From contig JAFSYB010000009.1 in assembly GCA_017443765.1 (NCBI GenBank), forward strand, positions 1 to 64,000: 64,000 bases of DNA, given 5' to 3'. The stretch's first letter is position 1. Each line of letters opens with the position of its first letter. The notes beneath the pieces are model-generated. The model was not told the origin of the DNA and made no database searches. It was given only the letters and a program-made list of their open reading frames with translations. The translations under genes were made by a program, and so were the position numbers. This document shows positions 8,401-16,694 of this stretch, one piece after another. Source of the stretch: Muribaculaceae bacterium (lineage in GTDB: Bacteria; Bacteroidota; Bacteroidia; Bacteroidales; Muribaculaceae).

Positions 8401-8952
8401 CAGGCCGCACCCGTCACCGAGTGCGCGGCTCCCGCCATGCCGCAATACTACGTCACGCCCTCGCCCGGCAAGGTGACGGTGAAACTGCCTCACGACACCA
8501 CCGCGCAGCAGAGCCAAGGCACGCTGCTGCACTCACTGATGGGACGCATCCGTTACCGCCGCGATGCCGACAAGGCTGTGACACAAGCCGAGCGTCGCGG
8601 AGTGTTCGACGGCGACCAATGGACACGCCAGCAATTTGAGCACGTGCTGCACGAGTTGTTTACCCGTGCCGACACCGCACCCTGGTGGGACGATGACAAC
8701 CGCATCTATAACGAGCGTTCCCTTGCCGCCTTGGCCGACGGCACCACACGGCGTCCCGACCGGGTGGTGCGGCGCCCCGACGGCGAACTCATTGTGGTGG
8801 ACTACAAATTCGGCGCCGAGCGTGACGACCACGCCCAGCAAGTGAGGCAATATGTGCAACTGCTGGCCGATATCACCCATGCACCCGTTCAGGGACACCT
8901 GCTTTACCTGGCCCCCGGCATACCACCGAAAGTGGTGACCGTAAAACAATGA
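5413..8952 (+). CDS. addA: AddA/RecB-like UvrD helicase-nuclease
   Basis: 1179 aa, an ATP-dependent DNA helicase with a C-terminal nuclease, expected to process double-strand breaks for RecA. Visible motifs: Walker A KASAGSGKT (about residues 20-28), motif Ia region AITFTNKATDEMKRRI, Walker B DEFQDTSHKQY (about 431-441), Q-rich GDAKQSIYRFRNAD, motif V IHKAKGLEFDCVVIP (about 836) and motif VI TYVAFTRPR (about 934). The C-terminal RPDRVVRRPDGELIVVDYKFG (about 1110-1131) has the D...DYK of a PD-(D/E)xK nuclease, as in AddA/RecB. Start ATG 5413 overlaps the SUI1 stop; the frame is open further upstream but that is coding for SUI1. No AddB-like partner is adjacent, so either it is elsewhere or the protein works alone. 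Confidence 0.88.
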   Translation: MSVIEEKQKSTLDGGLLVIKASAGSGKTYTLAQLYIELLLLRPGRHGRLELRQNPGYHQHILAITFTNKATDEMKRRIVSELYQLATDARRSPYYTHFQALCTPQALAGLQQAARQALTALLMNYSQMKVSTIDSFFQSILRNFARELDRDYNYEVQIDEEFAVRSALHDFLTSLGRDSQRRDGNRHDARIIEDWVREYIQGNVEQAENWNFFYNAQLADFAKNINTELFRSRLSEIRDYLSRPDGQGQRQSDLSRIRAFKQQLVKIRNHYKTRYTNDFNDVLPAIMQRCNIEEIHLSGNKPLCTFVLRARMATGVAPTDALRGVNAANLAQQFKGKFVPTEQAQAEILTMIDNLLTAYDTWKLFAAMVNNVGLLGLIGEIDLSLEQYRKDNNVVLIADTNELIYRIVTSQRDAVPFIYERVGTWINHFMIDEFQDTSHKQYENFVPLLDESLAQGTDNFNLIIGDAKQSIYRFRNADPSLFRDQLNSDFAQKGLRLNTLPTNFRSLQAVVQFNNRWIEQLLRHYGCGDSQTIAADLVMRTYEPTQRESDYQQLISKLPPAHPQGCVRVLTQSPDGKPYTNELALAELPDYLLELHQRLRWAQIGILVNTNKEATAVVQTILDHNKHCAEQPASRIAVTSEEAMQLQNSPVVRRVVSLLRFVDMVQYQVQDDAAEDTGGETAAPDTGASRKLSEQRLCQVLGEFVAAMARQGESDAAATGSILDQCFAAHDQATTGSASKKMQHYANELTHLLPDPRTHLLTLTSIVERIIERIIGGDSTHEGETAFLLAFQSCVVDFASRTSGGTVREFLRFWDQKREKLTVASASGEDAVTVMTIHKAKGLEFDCVVIPFAGWEMNDNSKETLYWLPRECWLSQQGNSLLAGVPGVEPNDELLPPLIPIKKAFARELARRQGILTHFLDSQRADTLIDNLNKTYVAFTRPRMELHMFAPTSSKTKSDAVERVGDLLAAMVPTIEGVESYEERGWQLGVPVGDAGQAAPVTECAAPAMPQYYVTPSPGKVTVKLPHDTTAQQSQGTLLHSLMGRIRYRRDADKAVTQAERRGVFDGDQWTRQQFEHVLHELFTRADTAPWWDDDNRIYNERSLAALADGTTRRPDRVVRRPDGELIVVDYKFGAERDDHAQQVRQYVQLLADITHAPVQGHLLYLAPGIPPKVVTVKQ

Positions 8953-9005
8953 GGACAGTCACAACGATTCCTACCCCATAGAACCCTAAAAAAACCTATA
9001 AAACA

Positions 9006-11918
9006 ATGAGAACCATTAAATCCATTTTGCTTGTGTCGGCTGTGGTGCTTGCGGCACTCACGGCTCGGGCACAACTGCCCACGCCGGTCACCTTTGCCGG
9101 CGACCCCACGGCCACGCAGTGCTACACACTGCGCAATGGCCTGAAAGTGTATTTGAGTGTGAACAAACAAAGCCCGCGCATCTCGGCGCTGATTGCTGTG
9201 CGCACCGGCTCGCGAAACGACCCACCCGAGACCACCGGACTGGCGCACTACTTGGAGCACCTGATGTTCAAGGGCACCAAGCAGTTTGGCACCAGCAACC
9301 CCGTGGCCGAGGCTCCGCTGCTCGACACCATCCAGGCGCGTTACGAGCAATACCGCCAGATCACCGACCCGGCCCGCCGCCGGCAGCTCTACCACGAGAT
9401 TGACAGCATCTCACAGATTGCTGCCCAGTACAACATTCCCAACGAGTACGACAAACTTATGTCGGGAATCGGTGCTGTGGGCACCAACGCTTACACCAGC
9501 AACGATGTCACCTGCTACACCGAGGACATTCCGGCCAACGAAGTCGATCGCTGGGCGCGCATCCAGGCCGACCGTTTTAGAAACATGGTTATCCGCGGCT
9601 TCCACACCGAGCTGGAGGCCGTCTATGAGGAGAAGAATATGTCGATGGCTAAAGACGACTGGAAGGCTTACGAGGCTCTCTATGCCAAAGCGTTCCCCAC
9701 GCACCCCTATGGCACGCAGACCACCATCGGCACACAGGACCACCTCAAAAACCCGTCGATTGTCAACATCAAAAACTACTTCAACAACTACTACTGTCCG
9801 AACAACGTGGCCATCTGCATGGCGGGCGACATGGAGCCGGCGCGGGTGATTGCCACGCTCGACCGCTATTTCGGCGACTGGCAGCCCAACCCCGCGTTGT
9901 CGCGGCCCGAGTTTGCCCCGCTGCCGCCGCTCACCGCCCCCGCCGACACCAGTGTCTACGGTCAGGAGGCTGAGCAAGTGACACTCGCCTGGCGCTTTAA
10001 CGGCGGAGCCTCGCTGCAAAACGACACCATCAGAATCATCTCTGATATGCTTTGCAACGGCAAGGCCGGACTGATGGACCTGAACCTGAACCAGCCTCTG
10101 AAGGTGCTGGGCAGCAACTGCTACCCCGACGAGCTGGCCGATTACTCGCTGCTTGTGGCTTACGCGTCACCCATTGAGGGGCAGACGCTTGAGCAGACTC
10201 GTGATTTGCTGCTCGGTGAGGTGGAGAAGTTCAAGCGGGGCGACTTCGACGATGACCTGCTCGTGAGCGTGGTGAACAACATCAAACGCCAATACCTGCA
10301 GGGCCTCGACAACAACCGCACACGCACCGGCCAGATGGTGGATGCGTTTATCAACGGCCGCGACTGGGGGCAGGAGGTGCGCAAGCTCGACCGCATGAGC
10401 GCCATGACCAAGCAGCAGCTTGTGGATTTCGCTCGCCGTCACCTGGGCGATGGATATGTGTGTGTCTATAAGCGTTTGGGCGAGGACACCACGCTCAAGA
10501 AGATTGAGAAACCCGAAATCACCCCTATTCCCGCCAACCGCGACCTGCAAAGCGACTTTGTGCGGAACATCATGGCCGAGACGGTCACACCCATCCAGCC
10601 GCAGTGGGTCGATTTCAGCAAGGAGATGACCGTTGCCACTACCCGGCAGGGGCTGCCACTGCTCTACAAGCAGAACACGCAGGACGACTTGTTCTCGCTT
10701 ACCTACCACTATGAGTTTGGCAATACCGCCGACAACCGCTACGGCACGGCGTTTGATTACATGGACTACTTGGGTACCAACCGCTTGTCGCTCCAGCAGT
10801 TCAAGCAGCGTATGTACAAGCTTGCCTGCAACTACAGTTTCAGTGCCGATGACAATGACTTGTATATCACCATTTCGGGCTTGGGCGAGAATATGCCGCA
10901 GGCTGTGGAGCTGGTGGAGCAGCTCATCACCAGCCCTCGGGTGGATAGCGAGGCATATACCGCGATGGTTGATGCAGTGCTCAAGCTGCGTGCCGATGCC
11001 AAAAGCAATCAAGAAGCCTGCTTTAAAGCTCTGGTGGAGTACGGGCTATATGGCCCGCGCAACTCGCAAACCAATGTCATGAGTGCCGACCAGCTTCGGA
11101 ACACCGACCCGGCACAGCTTGTTGACCTGGTGAAGCAGCTGCGAGGCATCAAGCACACCGTGATGTACTACGGCCCCATGGCGCAGGCAGACTTTGACAA
11201 GACACTGAGCCGCCTGCACAAGACCCCGAAACACCTTGCCGAGCCTTCGGTGGGTAACGACTATGTGCAGTGGCGCACACCCACCACCGAAATCCTGCTC
11301 GCCCCCTACGATGCCAAGAACATCTATATGGTGCAGGGCAACAATAGCGGACAGCGCTGGTCGCCCGACCGCGCACCGATTATCGCCTTGTTCAACGAGT
11401 ACTTTGGCGGCGGTATGAACAGCATTGTGTTTCAGGAGCTGCGCGAGACGCGTGGCCTGGCCTACTCGGCAGCAGCCTACTATCGGCAGCCGTCGAGACC
11501 CAAGACCAACACCGAGTACGCCTACACCTTTATCGCCACGCAGAACGACAAGATGATGGACTGCGTGCGCGAGTTCAACCGCCTGATTGACACCATTCCG
11601 CAATCGCAGGGAGCCTTCCAGCTCGCCAAGGATGCGCTCACCAAGAAGCTTGCCAGTCAGCGCACTGTGCGCGGTTCGGTGCTGTGGGCCTATGTGAACA
11701 CCCAGCGGTTGGGCATCGACTGCGAGTTGGAGAGAATTGTCTACCAGGGCTTGCCGCAACTCACGATGGACGATGTGGTGAGCTTTGAGCGCCAGATGAT
11801 GGCTCACAAACCTTACCGCTACGTCATCTTGGGCAACGAGGCCGAACTCGACATGGAGGCTCTGCAGCAGATAGCCCCCGTGCGACGGCTTACCCTGGAG
11901 GAAATCTTCGGCTATTGA
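9006..11918 (+). CDS. Secreted M16 (insulinase/pitrilysin) metalloprotease
   Basis: 970 aa with a signal peptide ending ALTARAQ. The zinc site is the inverted HxxEH (HYLEH, about residues 81-85), with the third ligand expected in ELEAVYEEKNMS. Two M16 halves can be seen: an active N-terminal copy and a second copy after residue ~530 (GMNSIVFQELRETRGLAYS is the typical inactive-domain block). This clamshell arrangement digests peptides in the periplasm. It follows the addA-like gene after 53 bases, and could be co-transcribed, but no functional link is evident. A strong terminator at 11935-11983 ends the unit. Confidence 0.92.
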   Translation: MRTIKSILLVSAVVLAALTARAQLPTPVTFAGDPTATQCYTLRNGLKVYLSVNKQSPRISALIAVRTGSRNDPPETTGLAHYLEHLMFKGTKQFGTSNPVAEAPLLDTIQARYEQYRQITDPARRRQLYHEIDSISQIAAQYNIPNEYDKLMSGIGAVGTNAYTSNDVTCYTEDIPANEVDRWARIQADRFRNMVIRGFHTELEAVYEEKNMSMAKDDWKAYEALYAKAFPTHPYGTQTTIGTQDHLKNPSIVNIKNYFNNYYCPNNVAICMAGDMEPARVIATLDRYFGDWQPNPALSRPEFAPLPPLTAPADTSVYGQEAEQVTLAWRFNGGASLQNDTIRIISDMLCNGKAGLMDLNLNQPLKVLGSNCYPDELADYSLLVAYASPIEGQTLEQTRDLLLGEVEKFKRGDFDDDLLVSVVNNIKRQYLQGLDNNRTRTGQMVDAFINGRDWGQEVRKLDRMSAMTKQQLVDFARRHLGDGYVCVYKRLGEDTTLKKIEKPEITPIPANRDLQSDFVRNIMAETVTPIQPQWVDFSKEMTVATTRQGLPLLYKQNTQDDLFSLTYHYEFGNTADNRYGTAFDYMDYLGTNRLSLQQFKQRMYKLACNYSFSADDNDLYITISGLGENMPQAVELVEQLITSPRVDSEAYTAMVDAVLKLRADAKSNQEACFKALVEYGLYGPRNSQTNVMSADQLRNTDPAQLVDLVKQLRGIKHTVMYYGPMAQADFDKTLSRLHKTPKHLAEPSVGNDYVQWRTPTTEILLAPYDAKNIYMVQGNNSGQRWSPDRAPIIALFNEYFGGGMNSIVFQELRETRGLAYSAAAYYRQPSRPKTNTEYAYTFIATQNDKMMDCVREFNRLIDTIPQSQGAFQLAKDALTKKLASQRTVRGSVLWAYVNTQRLGIDCELERIVYQGLPQLTMDDVVSFERQMMAHKPYRYVILGNEAELDMEALQQIAPVRRLTLEEIFGY

Positions 11919-11934
11919 GCCGTTGGGATAGCGC

Positions 11935-11983
11935 AAACGCCATCAAAACGCAGATTATGAAAACGTTTTGATGGCGTTTTTTT
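11935..11983 (+). terminator. Rho-independent terminator after the M16 protease
   Basis: Sixteen-base arms 11935-11950 and 11964-11979 (AAACGCCATCAAAACG and its complement) with a 13-base loop, followed by a T-run to 11983. It sits between convergent genes and could also serve the minus-strand RlaP-like gene. Confidence 0.85.
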
Positions 11984-12005
11984 GTGGCTTTTTCGGTTTT
12001 GGCGC

Positions 12006-12794
12006 TTATTCGCTTTTGGTGGGTCGGGACTGCATCACGGTGTCCATCAAAAACCGTGTCATGGCCTCGAGGTCGGCTTGATGCTTGCCGGTTTTGTACA
12101 ACGGCAGCTGCTTTTCGTAGTGGTGCTGGAGGTTGACCACGTATGCGGCCAGCTCGGCATCGACAATCGCCATGTCGTGTGCCTTGCTGGTGCGCTTGAG
12201 CGCAAGCAGGCGGTGTGCTTTCGCGCACACATCGGGGGCGTCGGTGATTGTGGCGTCAATCAGCTCGTCGATGTTCACCGGTGGGTGACTGCCGTTCTCT
12301 TCAACCCAACGGCAGGAGAGCAACCCACGCATATAGTAGATGAATCGCTTGAGTGTCAACTCCTTGTCGAGATACCGCTGGTTGTGCTTCACGCTGATGG
12401 AGTAGAAGTGGTACATGGCATGGTGGCTGTTGTAGCACTGTGCCTCGAAATCCTGCATGGCTCGCAGGAAGTCGCGGTCGAGGATGTAATAGTCGTCGGC
12501 GTGCAGCCAGTCCGATTCCACTGGGTTGGTTTTCACTATGAGTTGCAGGGCTTTCTTTAGGTCGTAGCCCTCGATGTCGAGATGCTCGCCTTCGAGCATT
12601 AACTCGATGGTATCGTCGGTTTTGCCAATGCTGAAATACCACTGCGGCCGGTGCACATAGATGAAGCGCACGTCCCAGTCGCTCTCGGCCGAGGCGTAAC
12701 CAAAGCAGCGGCTGCCGTAGTTGACCGCCAGCAAGATTATGATGTCGTGCTTTTGCTCCAGGTCATGGAGCAGGGTGATAATCTTGTTTCTCAT
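12006..12794 (-). CDS. RlaP-like DNA polymerase-beta nucleotidyltransferase
   Basis: 262 aa. The N-terminal NYGSRCFGYASAESDWDVRFIYV carries the pol-beta nucleotidyltransferase signature GS-x(10-13)-DxD, as in the PF10127 (RlaP, formerly YcgL-type) family that comparative genomics links to RNA repair. The remainder (YHFYSISVKHNQRYL, LKRFIYYMRGLLSCRWV, PPVNIDELID) matches the family pattern. Start ATG 12794 overlaps the TGA of the CCA-adding enzyme (ATGA), so it is translationally coupled to a tRNA 3'-end enzyme, which supports a role on tRNA or other RNA ends. The exact substrate is unknown. Confidence 0.8.
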   Translation of the reverse strand: MRNKIITLLHDLEQKHDIIILLAVNYGSRCFGYASAESDWDVRFIYVHRPQWYFSIGKTDDTIELMLEGEHLDIEGYDLKKALQLIVKTNPVESDWLHADDYYILDRDFLRAMQDFEAQCYNSHHAMYHFYSISVKHNQRYLDKELTLKRFIYYMRGLLSCRWVEENGSHPPVNIDELIDATITDAPDVCAKAHRLLALKRTSKAHDMAIVDAELAAYVVNLQHHYEKQLPLYKTGKHQADLEAMTRFLMDTVMQSRPTKSE

Positions 12795-14194
12795 TTTTTG
12801 GGTAGGGGGAAGCCTTTTAGGTGTTTGACAAATTCTTCTTTCTCGCGCAGGGGGTTGGCAAAAGCGAGCTTGAGCAAAAAGTGCAGACATTCCTTGACAT
12901 CGGGACCGGGCTGAATGCCCTTGATTAGCATCACGTCGCGTCCGTTAAGCGGCAACTGGTAGCCGAACATCGCACTCCCTGCCGCCTGCATTTGGCGTGT
13001 GCGCTGCATGATTCGCTCCACCTGCCGGGGCAAGCATTTGCCGGGGGCGTGGGCGTTGTTGTCGGCATCGATGAGCAGCATCAGGTCGTCAAAGCGCTCC
13101 TCGGTGCCGCACGTGTATTGCAGTCGGCGCAGTTTCTTCGGCTTGATGTGTTGGCCCTCGCTGCCCCACGGCTTGCAGACCATGTGATGGGCAATCAGGA
13201 AGACCACATTGTTGATAAAGCTGTTGCTGTATTTCAAGTCGCTCAGGAGGGTGCCCGCCATGTCGGCACTGGCCAGCTCGTGCTTGAGAAAATGCACTTT
13301 CCCGCCATCGGTGGTGCGCGTGCGCACCTTGCCAATGTCGTGCAGCAGGGCGGCCATGCGCAGCTCCAGCTTGTCGCTTTGCAGGTGCTCGAGCACCGCC
13401 AGGGTGTGTTCCCACACGGTGCCAGAGTGATATTCGTTCTGAACCATGTCGTAGGTGGCTTCCAGCTCGGGCATCACGTAGTGCATGGCTCCGGTGGTGC
13501 GCAGCAGCTCCATGGCCATCACCGGGCGCCCGCAGGTGAGCATCTTGTCCAGCTCGTCCCTGACGCGCTCGCGGGTGATGATGGCCAGGCGGTGCGCATT
13601 GCGCGTCATGCCCTCGAGGGTGTCGCGCTCAATCTCCCAGCCGAAACGGCTGGCAAATCGCACACAACGCAGGATGCGCAGCGGGTCGTCGTCGTAGGTG
13701 ACATCGGGTGCGGCAGGCGTGCGAATGACGTGGTTGCGGATGTCGTTCACGCCTTTGCCGGTGATGTCCACAAGCTCGCCCGTCGACAGGTTGCGGTAGA
13801 GTGCGTTGATGGTCAGGTCGCGACGCAGGCAGTCGTCCTCGAGCGTGCCAAACGCCGTGGCGGGATTGCGGCAGCTGTGGTCGATATACTTCTCCTTGCG
13901 CGTTTGCACAAACTCCAGCTCCAGGCCAGGAAACGCTTTCAGGTGGAGCATGGCCGTGCCAAAAGACGGATAGATGGCTACACCGTGCATGGCATAACCC
14001 TTGTCGCGCAGCCACTCGGCAAAGCGTACGCCCCCCAGAGGCAGGTGTACGCATAGGTCGATATCCTTGATTTCGCCGCCCATGATTTCATCGCGCACGC
14101 AGCCCCCAACGGCATATACGCAGCCTTCCCACGCAGTTCCCTGGATGAGTGTTCCTAAATATTGCAGAATAACTTCATATTCCTCTTGCTTCAT
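12791..14194 (-). CDS. cca: CCA tRNA nucleotidyltransferase with HD domain
   Basis: 467 aa. Adds or repairs the 3' CCA of tRNAs. The N-terminal class II head shows VGGCVRDEIMGGEIKDIDLCV (GG...DxD), followed by the RRDLTINAL motif and the DDPLRILRCVRFASRFGW motif. A C-terminal HD phosphohydrolase domain has MAALLHDIGKVRTRT and, later, LIAHHM, as in bacterial Cca. Start ATG 14194 (MKQEEYEV) is preferred because it falls after the promoter at 14289-14320; a GTG at 14242 would add 16 poorly conserved residues. It is first in a two-gene operon with the RlaP-like gene, with ATGA overlap. Several tRNA-like genes at 27111-27728 lack encoded CCA and would need this enzyme. Confidence 0.93.
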   Translation of the reverse strand: MKQEEYEVILQYLGTLIQGTAWEGCVYAVGGCVRDEIMGGEIKDIDLCVHLPLGGVRFAEWLRDKGYAMHGVAIYPSFGTAMLHLKAFPGLELEFVQTRKEKYIDHSCRNPATAFGTLEDDCLRRDLTINALYRNLSTGELVDITGKGVNDIRNHVIRTPAAPDVTYDDDPLRILRCVRFASRFGWEIERDTLEGMTRNAHRLAIITRERVRDELDKMLTCGRPVMAMELLRTTGAMHYVMPELEATYDMVQNEYHSGTVWEHTLAVLEHLQSDKLELRMAALLHDIGKVRTRTTDGGKVHFLKHELASADMAGTLLSDLKYSNSFINNVVFLIAHHMVCKPWGSEGQHIKPKKLRRLQYTCGTEERFDDLMLLIDADNNAHAPGKCLPRQVERIMQRTRQMQAAGSAMFGYQLPLNGRDVMLIKGIQPGPDVKECLHFLLKLAFANPLREKEEFVKHLKGFPLPKK

Positions 14195-14288
14195 CTCAAT
14201 GTGTTTTTTTGTTTGTATTAGTTTTTTTGGTACAGATTCCACACTGCCGAATCACCCTGGCTGGATTCCGTCAGGTGTAATGCGGCGG

Positions 14289-14320
14289 CAAAATTACTGC
14301 AATTATTCCATTTTGCAAAA
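14289..14320 (-). promoter_or_regulatory. Promoter of the cca-RlaP operon
   Basis: Perfect Bacteroidota promoter on the minus strand: TTTG (14319-14316), 19-base spacer, TAATTTTG (14296-14289). About 95 bases before the cca ATG. With the terminator at 14428-14462 it accounts for most of the 311-base gap 14195-14505. Confidence 0.85.
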
Positions 14321-14427
14321 CAAAGAGCCGAATGTCGTTGTCAACAAATGAGGGTGGGGGCCTTGCCACGGCTGCACTTTGAGGCACGTCTTCATTGGGG
14401 GCAACGCGGTAAATCGTTGCAAAGCAA

Positions 14428-14462
14428 GATGTGCGGTAGCCGAGAAAAGGCCACCGCACATC
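14428..14462 (-). terminator. Hairpin terminator after ompA
   Basis: Fourteen-base arms 14428-14441 and 14449-14462 (13 of 14 paired; GATGTGCGGT and its complement at the base) around a short loop. It lies 44 bases after the ompA stop on the minus strand, followed by a short T-rich stretch. Confidence 0.65.
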
Positions 14463-14505
14463 ATTTCTTATTGTGCCATGCAGGATAACACCCGGGTACC
14501 TTTGG

Positions 14506-15678
14506 TCACTTCACGGTGATGGTGCACACGCTCACGCGGTTCCAGTCGGGTTCGCTGAACATATCGCCCACGCCTTGCCCCTGTGCTGTGATGCGCGAAT
14601 TGGCAATCTTGTAGCGGTTCACGAGCAGCGTTTTCACGGCCTCGGCACGCTCGCGGGCGATGCGCTCGTTCACCTCCTTGCTGCCCTCGGGCGAGGCGTA
14701 GCCCTGGATGTGCACGGTGGCTTGCTTGTGGTTTTTCAGGAACGTGGCCACGCGCTCCACATTGGGCAGCTGGTCGGCCGCAACCTGGCTCTTTCCCTGG
14801 CCGAAGAACACGTTGCACACCAGCGTCTCGCTGTCGCGGCCACTCACCACGCGTTCGACGGGCTTCTCCACCACTTTCTCGACAACTTTTTCTACAACCT
14901 TCTCCACCACCTTTGGCTCAACCTGCCGGCTGCGCAGGGCGTTAATCTCGGCATTGAGTGCGTCGACGTACTGCTGGTCGTAGATGGTCATGTGCCGCGT
15001 GCCGTTGCTGTTCATGAAGTGGTAGGTGACACCGGCTTGCAGCTCCACCGAGGCGTAGTTGGCGTTGAAGCAGTTGGTGCTTTGCGTGGCACTCTTGCCC
15101 ATGTTATAGACAATGGCCGGCTTCAGCGACAACGTCCAGGTCTTGCTCTCTCCCAGGTTCATGTTGATGTTCAGGCCGGCTTTGGTGTACCATGAGTTTT
15201 GGTCGGCAATTTTTTCCGATTCTGTGCCGGTGGCACTCTCGATGTAGCCAGTCTTGTAGCCGTGTCCCCAGCCCAAGCCGAGTACACCCTCCACCTCCAC
15301 AAAGCGGGGCACTCCCTTGTAGCCGCCAATGGCGTTGGCCACGTTGAAGGTGGCAAAGGCACCCACGAGTTGGTGGTCGATGATGGTGGCGCTGTGCGGC
15401 TCGCCAATGTAAGCCGTGGGGCGGTTCCAGCTGCTGGTGTTGAAGCTCCATGCTCCCTCAAGTCCCAGGCCAAGCACCGGGGTGACCTGCTTGCGTACTT
15501 CGGCGCCGAACATGCCGCGAGCCGACCGCCAGAACGGGTAGTGCTGCAATGGCGACACCATGCCGGTCTTGAGGGTTACCGACCAGTTGTCGGTGAACTT
15601 GCTGCCAGCCACAGTCACTTGGGCCTGGGCAGCCGCGAGGCTCATCACAAGAGCCAAAGTGAGTAAAATCCTTTTCAT
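14506..15678 (-). CDS. ompA: OmpA family outer-membrane protein
   Basis: 390 aa with signal peptide (cleavage after AAAQA). Residues ~25-230 form an eight-strand-type beta-barrel (VTLKTGMVSP, LGLGLEGAWSF, VELQAGVTYHF). A linker follows with a tandem four-residue repeat VVEK (about residues 253-272), then the OmpA peptidoglycan-binding domain: VFFGQGKSQV, ATVHIQGYASPEGSKEVNERIARERAEAV and ITAQGQG. The domain ties the outer membrane to the cell wall. The repeat may act as a periplasmic spacer and may vary in copy number. Single-gene unit; a terminator follows at 14428-14462. Confidence 0.93.
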   Translation of the reverse strand: MKRILLTLALVMSLAAAQAQVTVAGSKFTDNWSVTLKTGMVSPLQHYPFWRSARGMFGAEVRKQVTPVLGLGLEGAWSFNTSSWNRPTAYIGEPHSATIIDHQLVGAFATFNVANAIGGYKGVPRFVEVEGVLGLGWGHGYKTGYIESATGTESEKIADQNSWYTKAGLNINMNLGESKTWTLSLKPAIVYNMGKSATQSTNCFNANYASVELQAGVTYHFMNSNGTRHMTIYDQQYVDALNAEINALRSRQVEPKVVEKVVEKVVEKVVEKPVERVVSGRDSETLVCNVFFGQGKSQVAADQLPNVERVATFLKNHKQATVHIQGYASPEGSKEVNERIARERAEAVKTLLVNRYKIANSRITAQGQGVGDMFSEPDWNRVSVCTITVK

Positions 15679-15753
15679 AAATACGGTTTATTTTGATTGA
15701 TATTCAGTTGCGTATATTATTGCTCCAAGGTGGATAATGCCCGCCAGCTGAGT

Positions 15754-16680
15754 TCACAAGCCGTAGTCGTCGGTGAGTATGCGCGAAAAATGCTCGGCAC
15801 CTAACGGCGACATGTGTTCGCCATCGACGAAGTCCTCGTCAACAATGCGTGCATCGGTCGAGTAGTCGTGATAACAGGCACCGTACTGCTCAACGCACGT
15901 TTCGGCTGCCTGCCGCAGGGCGGGGTCGCCAGTGCGGCTCTTGCGCAGTGCAAACTCGCGCCACAGCGGGGTGGCAATGATAATCATTCTGATCCCTCGC
16001 GACTGGCAGAACTCTGCTATGCGGTAGAGGTATTGCTCGTTGTAGGCACTTTGGCTGTAGTCGATGGTGGCGAACCGGTGCATGGCTTTTTCCAAAGCCT
16101 GGTTCATCACGGCGGGGTTGTGGACGCGGGTGGTGGTGATGCCAAATCCCAGTGAGTCGCAGTCGATGCTGTATTCCCCGGTGAGCAGGTAGCTGAGCGC
16201 CGGCGTGAGCTTGCGCTTGAAACTTGCCAAGCACGAGAGCTCGCAGCGGTTCGACAGGTTCAGCGGCTCTTGGCCGTCAAGACCCATGTAGAGCCGGTAG
16301 TAAATCACTCGCTCCCAGTCCCAAGGACTTTCTTCAAGCGGGTAGTCGAACAGGTTGCCGAAATCGAGCTGCACAATCACATTGCGCAGGTGGCAGCTGT
16401 CGTCGCCAAAATAATGCTCCAGCAGTTTCCAGTCGTATTCCAATGTTTGCGACACATTGGCCACACTGAATGTGCGGGTGCGCAGCAGCGACGGGTTCAC
16501 GCTGTAGTAGGTGTGTGAGTTGCCTAAAACAAGCGTTTCTGTCTCCTGGCGGTGCTTGCGCAGCCACTCGTCCTTGGCACGGTAGGAATTGGGATATTGC
16601 CTCACGATGGCCTCGCCGGCTATCAGGGCAACCAGCAAGGGAATCGAGAACAACGCAAGCAATTTCAAGAAACCTTTCAT
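15754..16680 (-). CDS. SGNH/DltD-like acyltransferase partner of MBOAT
   Basis: 308 aa with one N-terminal membrane anchor (LLALFSIPLLVALIAGEAIV). It shows VLGNSHTYYSVNP near residue 52, the GNSH form of the SGNH block I, and a C-terminal VDGEHMSPLGAEHFS that resembles block V (DxxH). This is the layout of the periplasmic SGNH proteins that accompany MBOAT transporters (AlgX, DltD, PatB relatives), which accept an acyl group and pass it to a polymer. It is the last gene of the cassette 16680-20598, 14 bases after the MBOAT gene. The acceptor polymer is unknown. Confidence 0.78.
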   Translation of the reverse strand: MKGFLKLLALFSIPLLVALIAGEAIVRQYPNSYRAKDEWLRKHRQETETLVLGNSHTYYSVNPSLLRTRTFSVANVSQTLEYDWKLLEHYFGDDSCHLRNVIVQLDFGNLFDYPLEESPWDWERVIYYRLYMGLDGQEPLNLSNRCELSCLASFKRKLTPALSYLLTGEYSIDCDSLGFGITTTRVHNPAVMNQALEKAMHRFATIDYSQSAYNEQYLYRIAEFCQSRGIRMIIIATPLWREFALRKSRTGDPALRQAAETCVEQYGACYHDYSTDARIVDEDFVDGEHMSPLGAEHFSRILTDDYGL

Positions 16681-16694
16681 AGTGCGGTGTGGTG

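Noticed and set aside
5788..8532. Two long minus-strand frames inside the AddA-like gene
   Set aside because: Same reason: reverse of a conserved helicase with all motifs in the plus frame.
14195..14242. GTG start for cca
   Set aside because: Adds 16 residues without family match; ATG 14194 fits homologues better.
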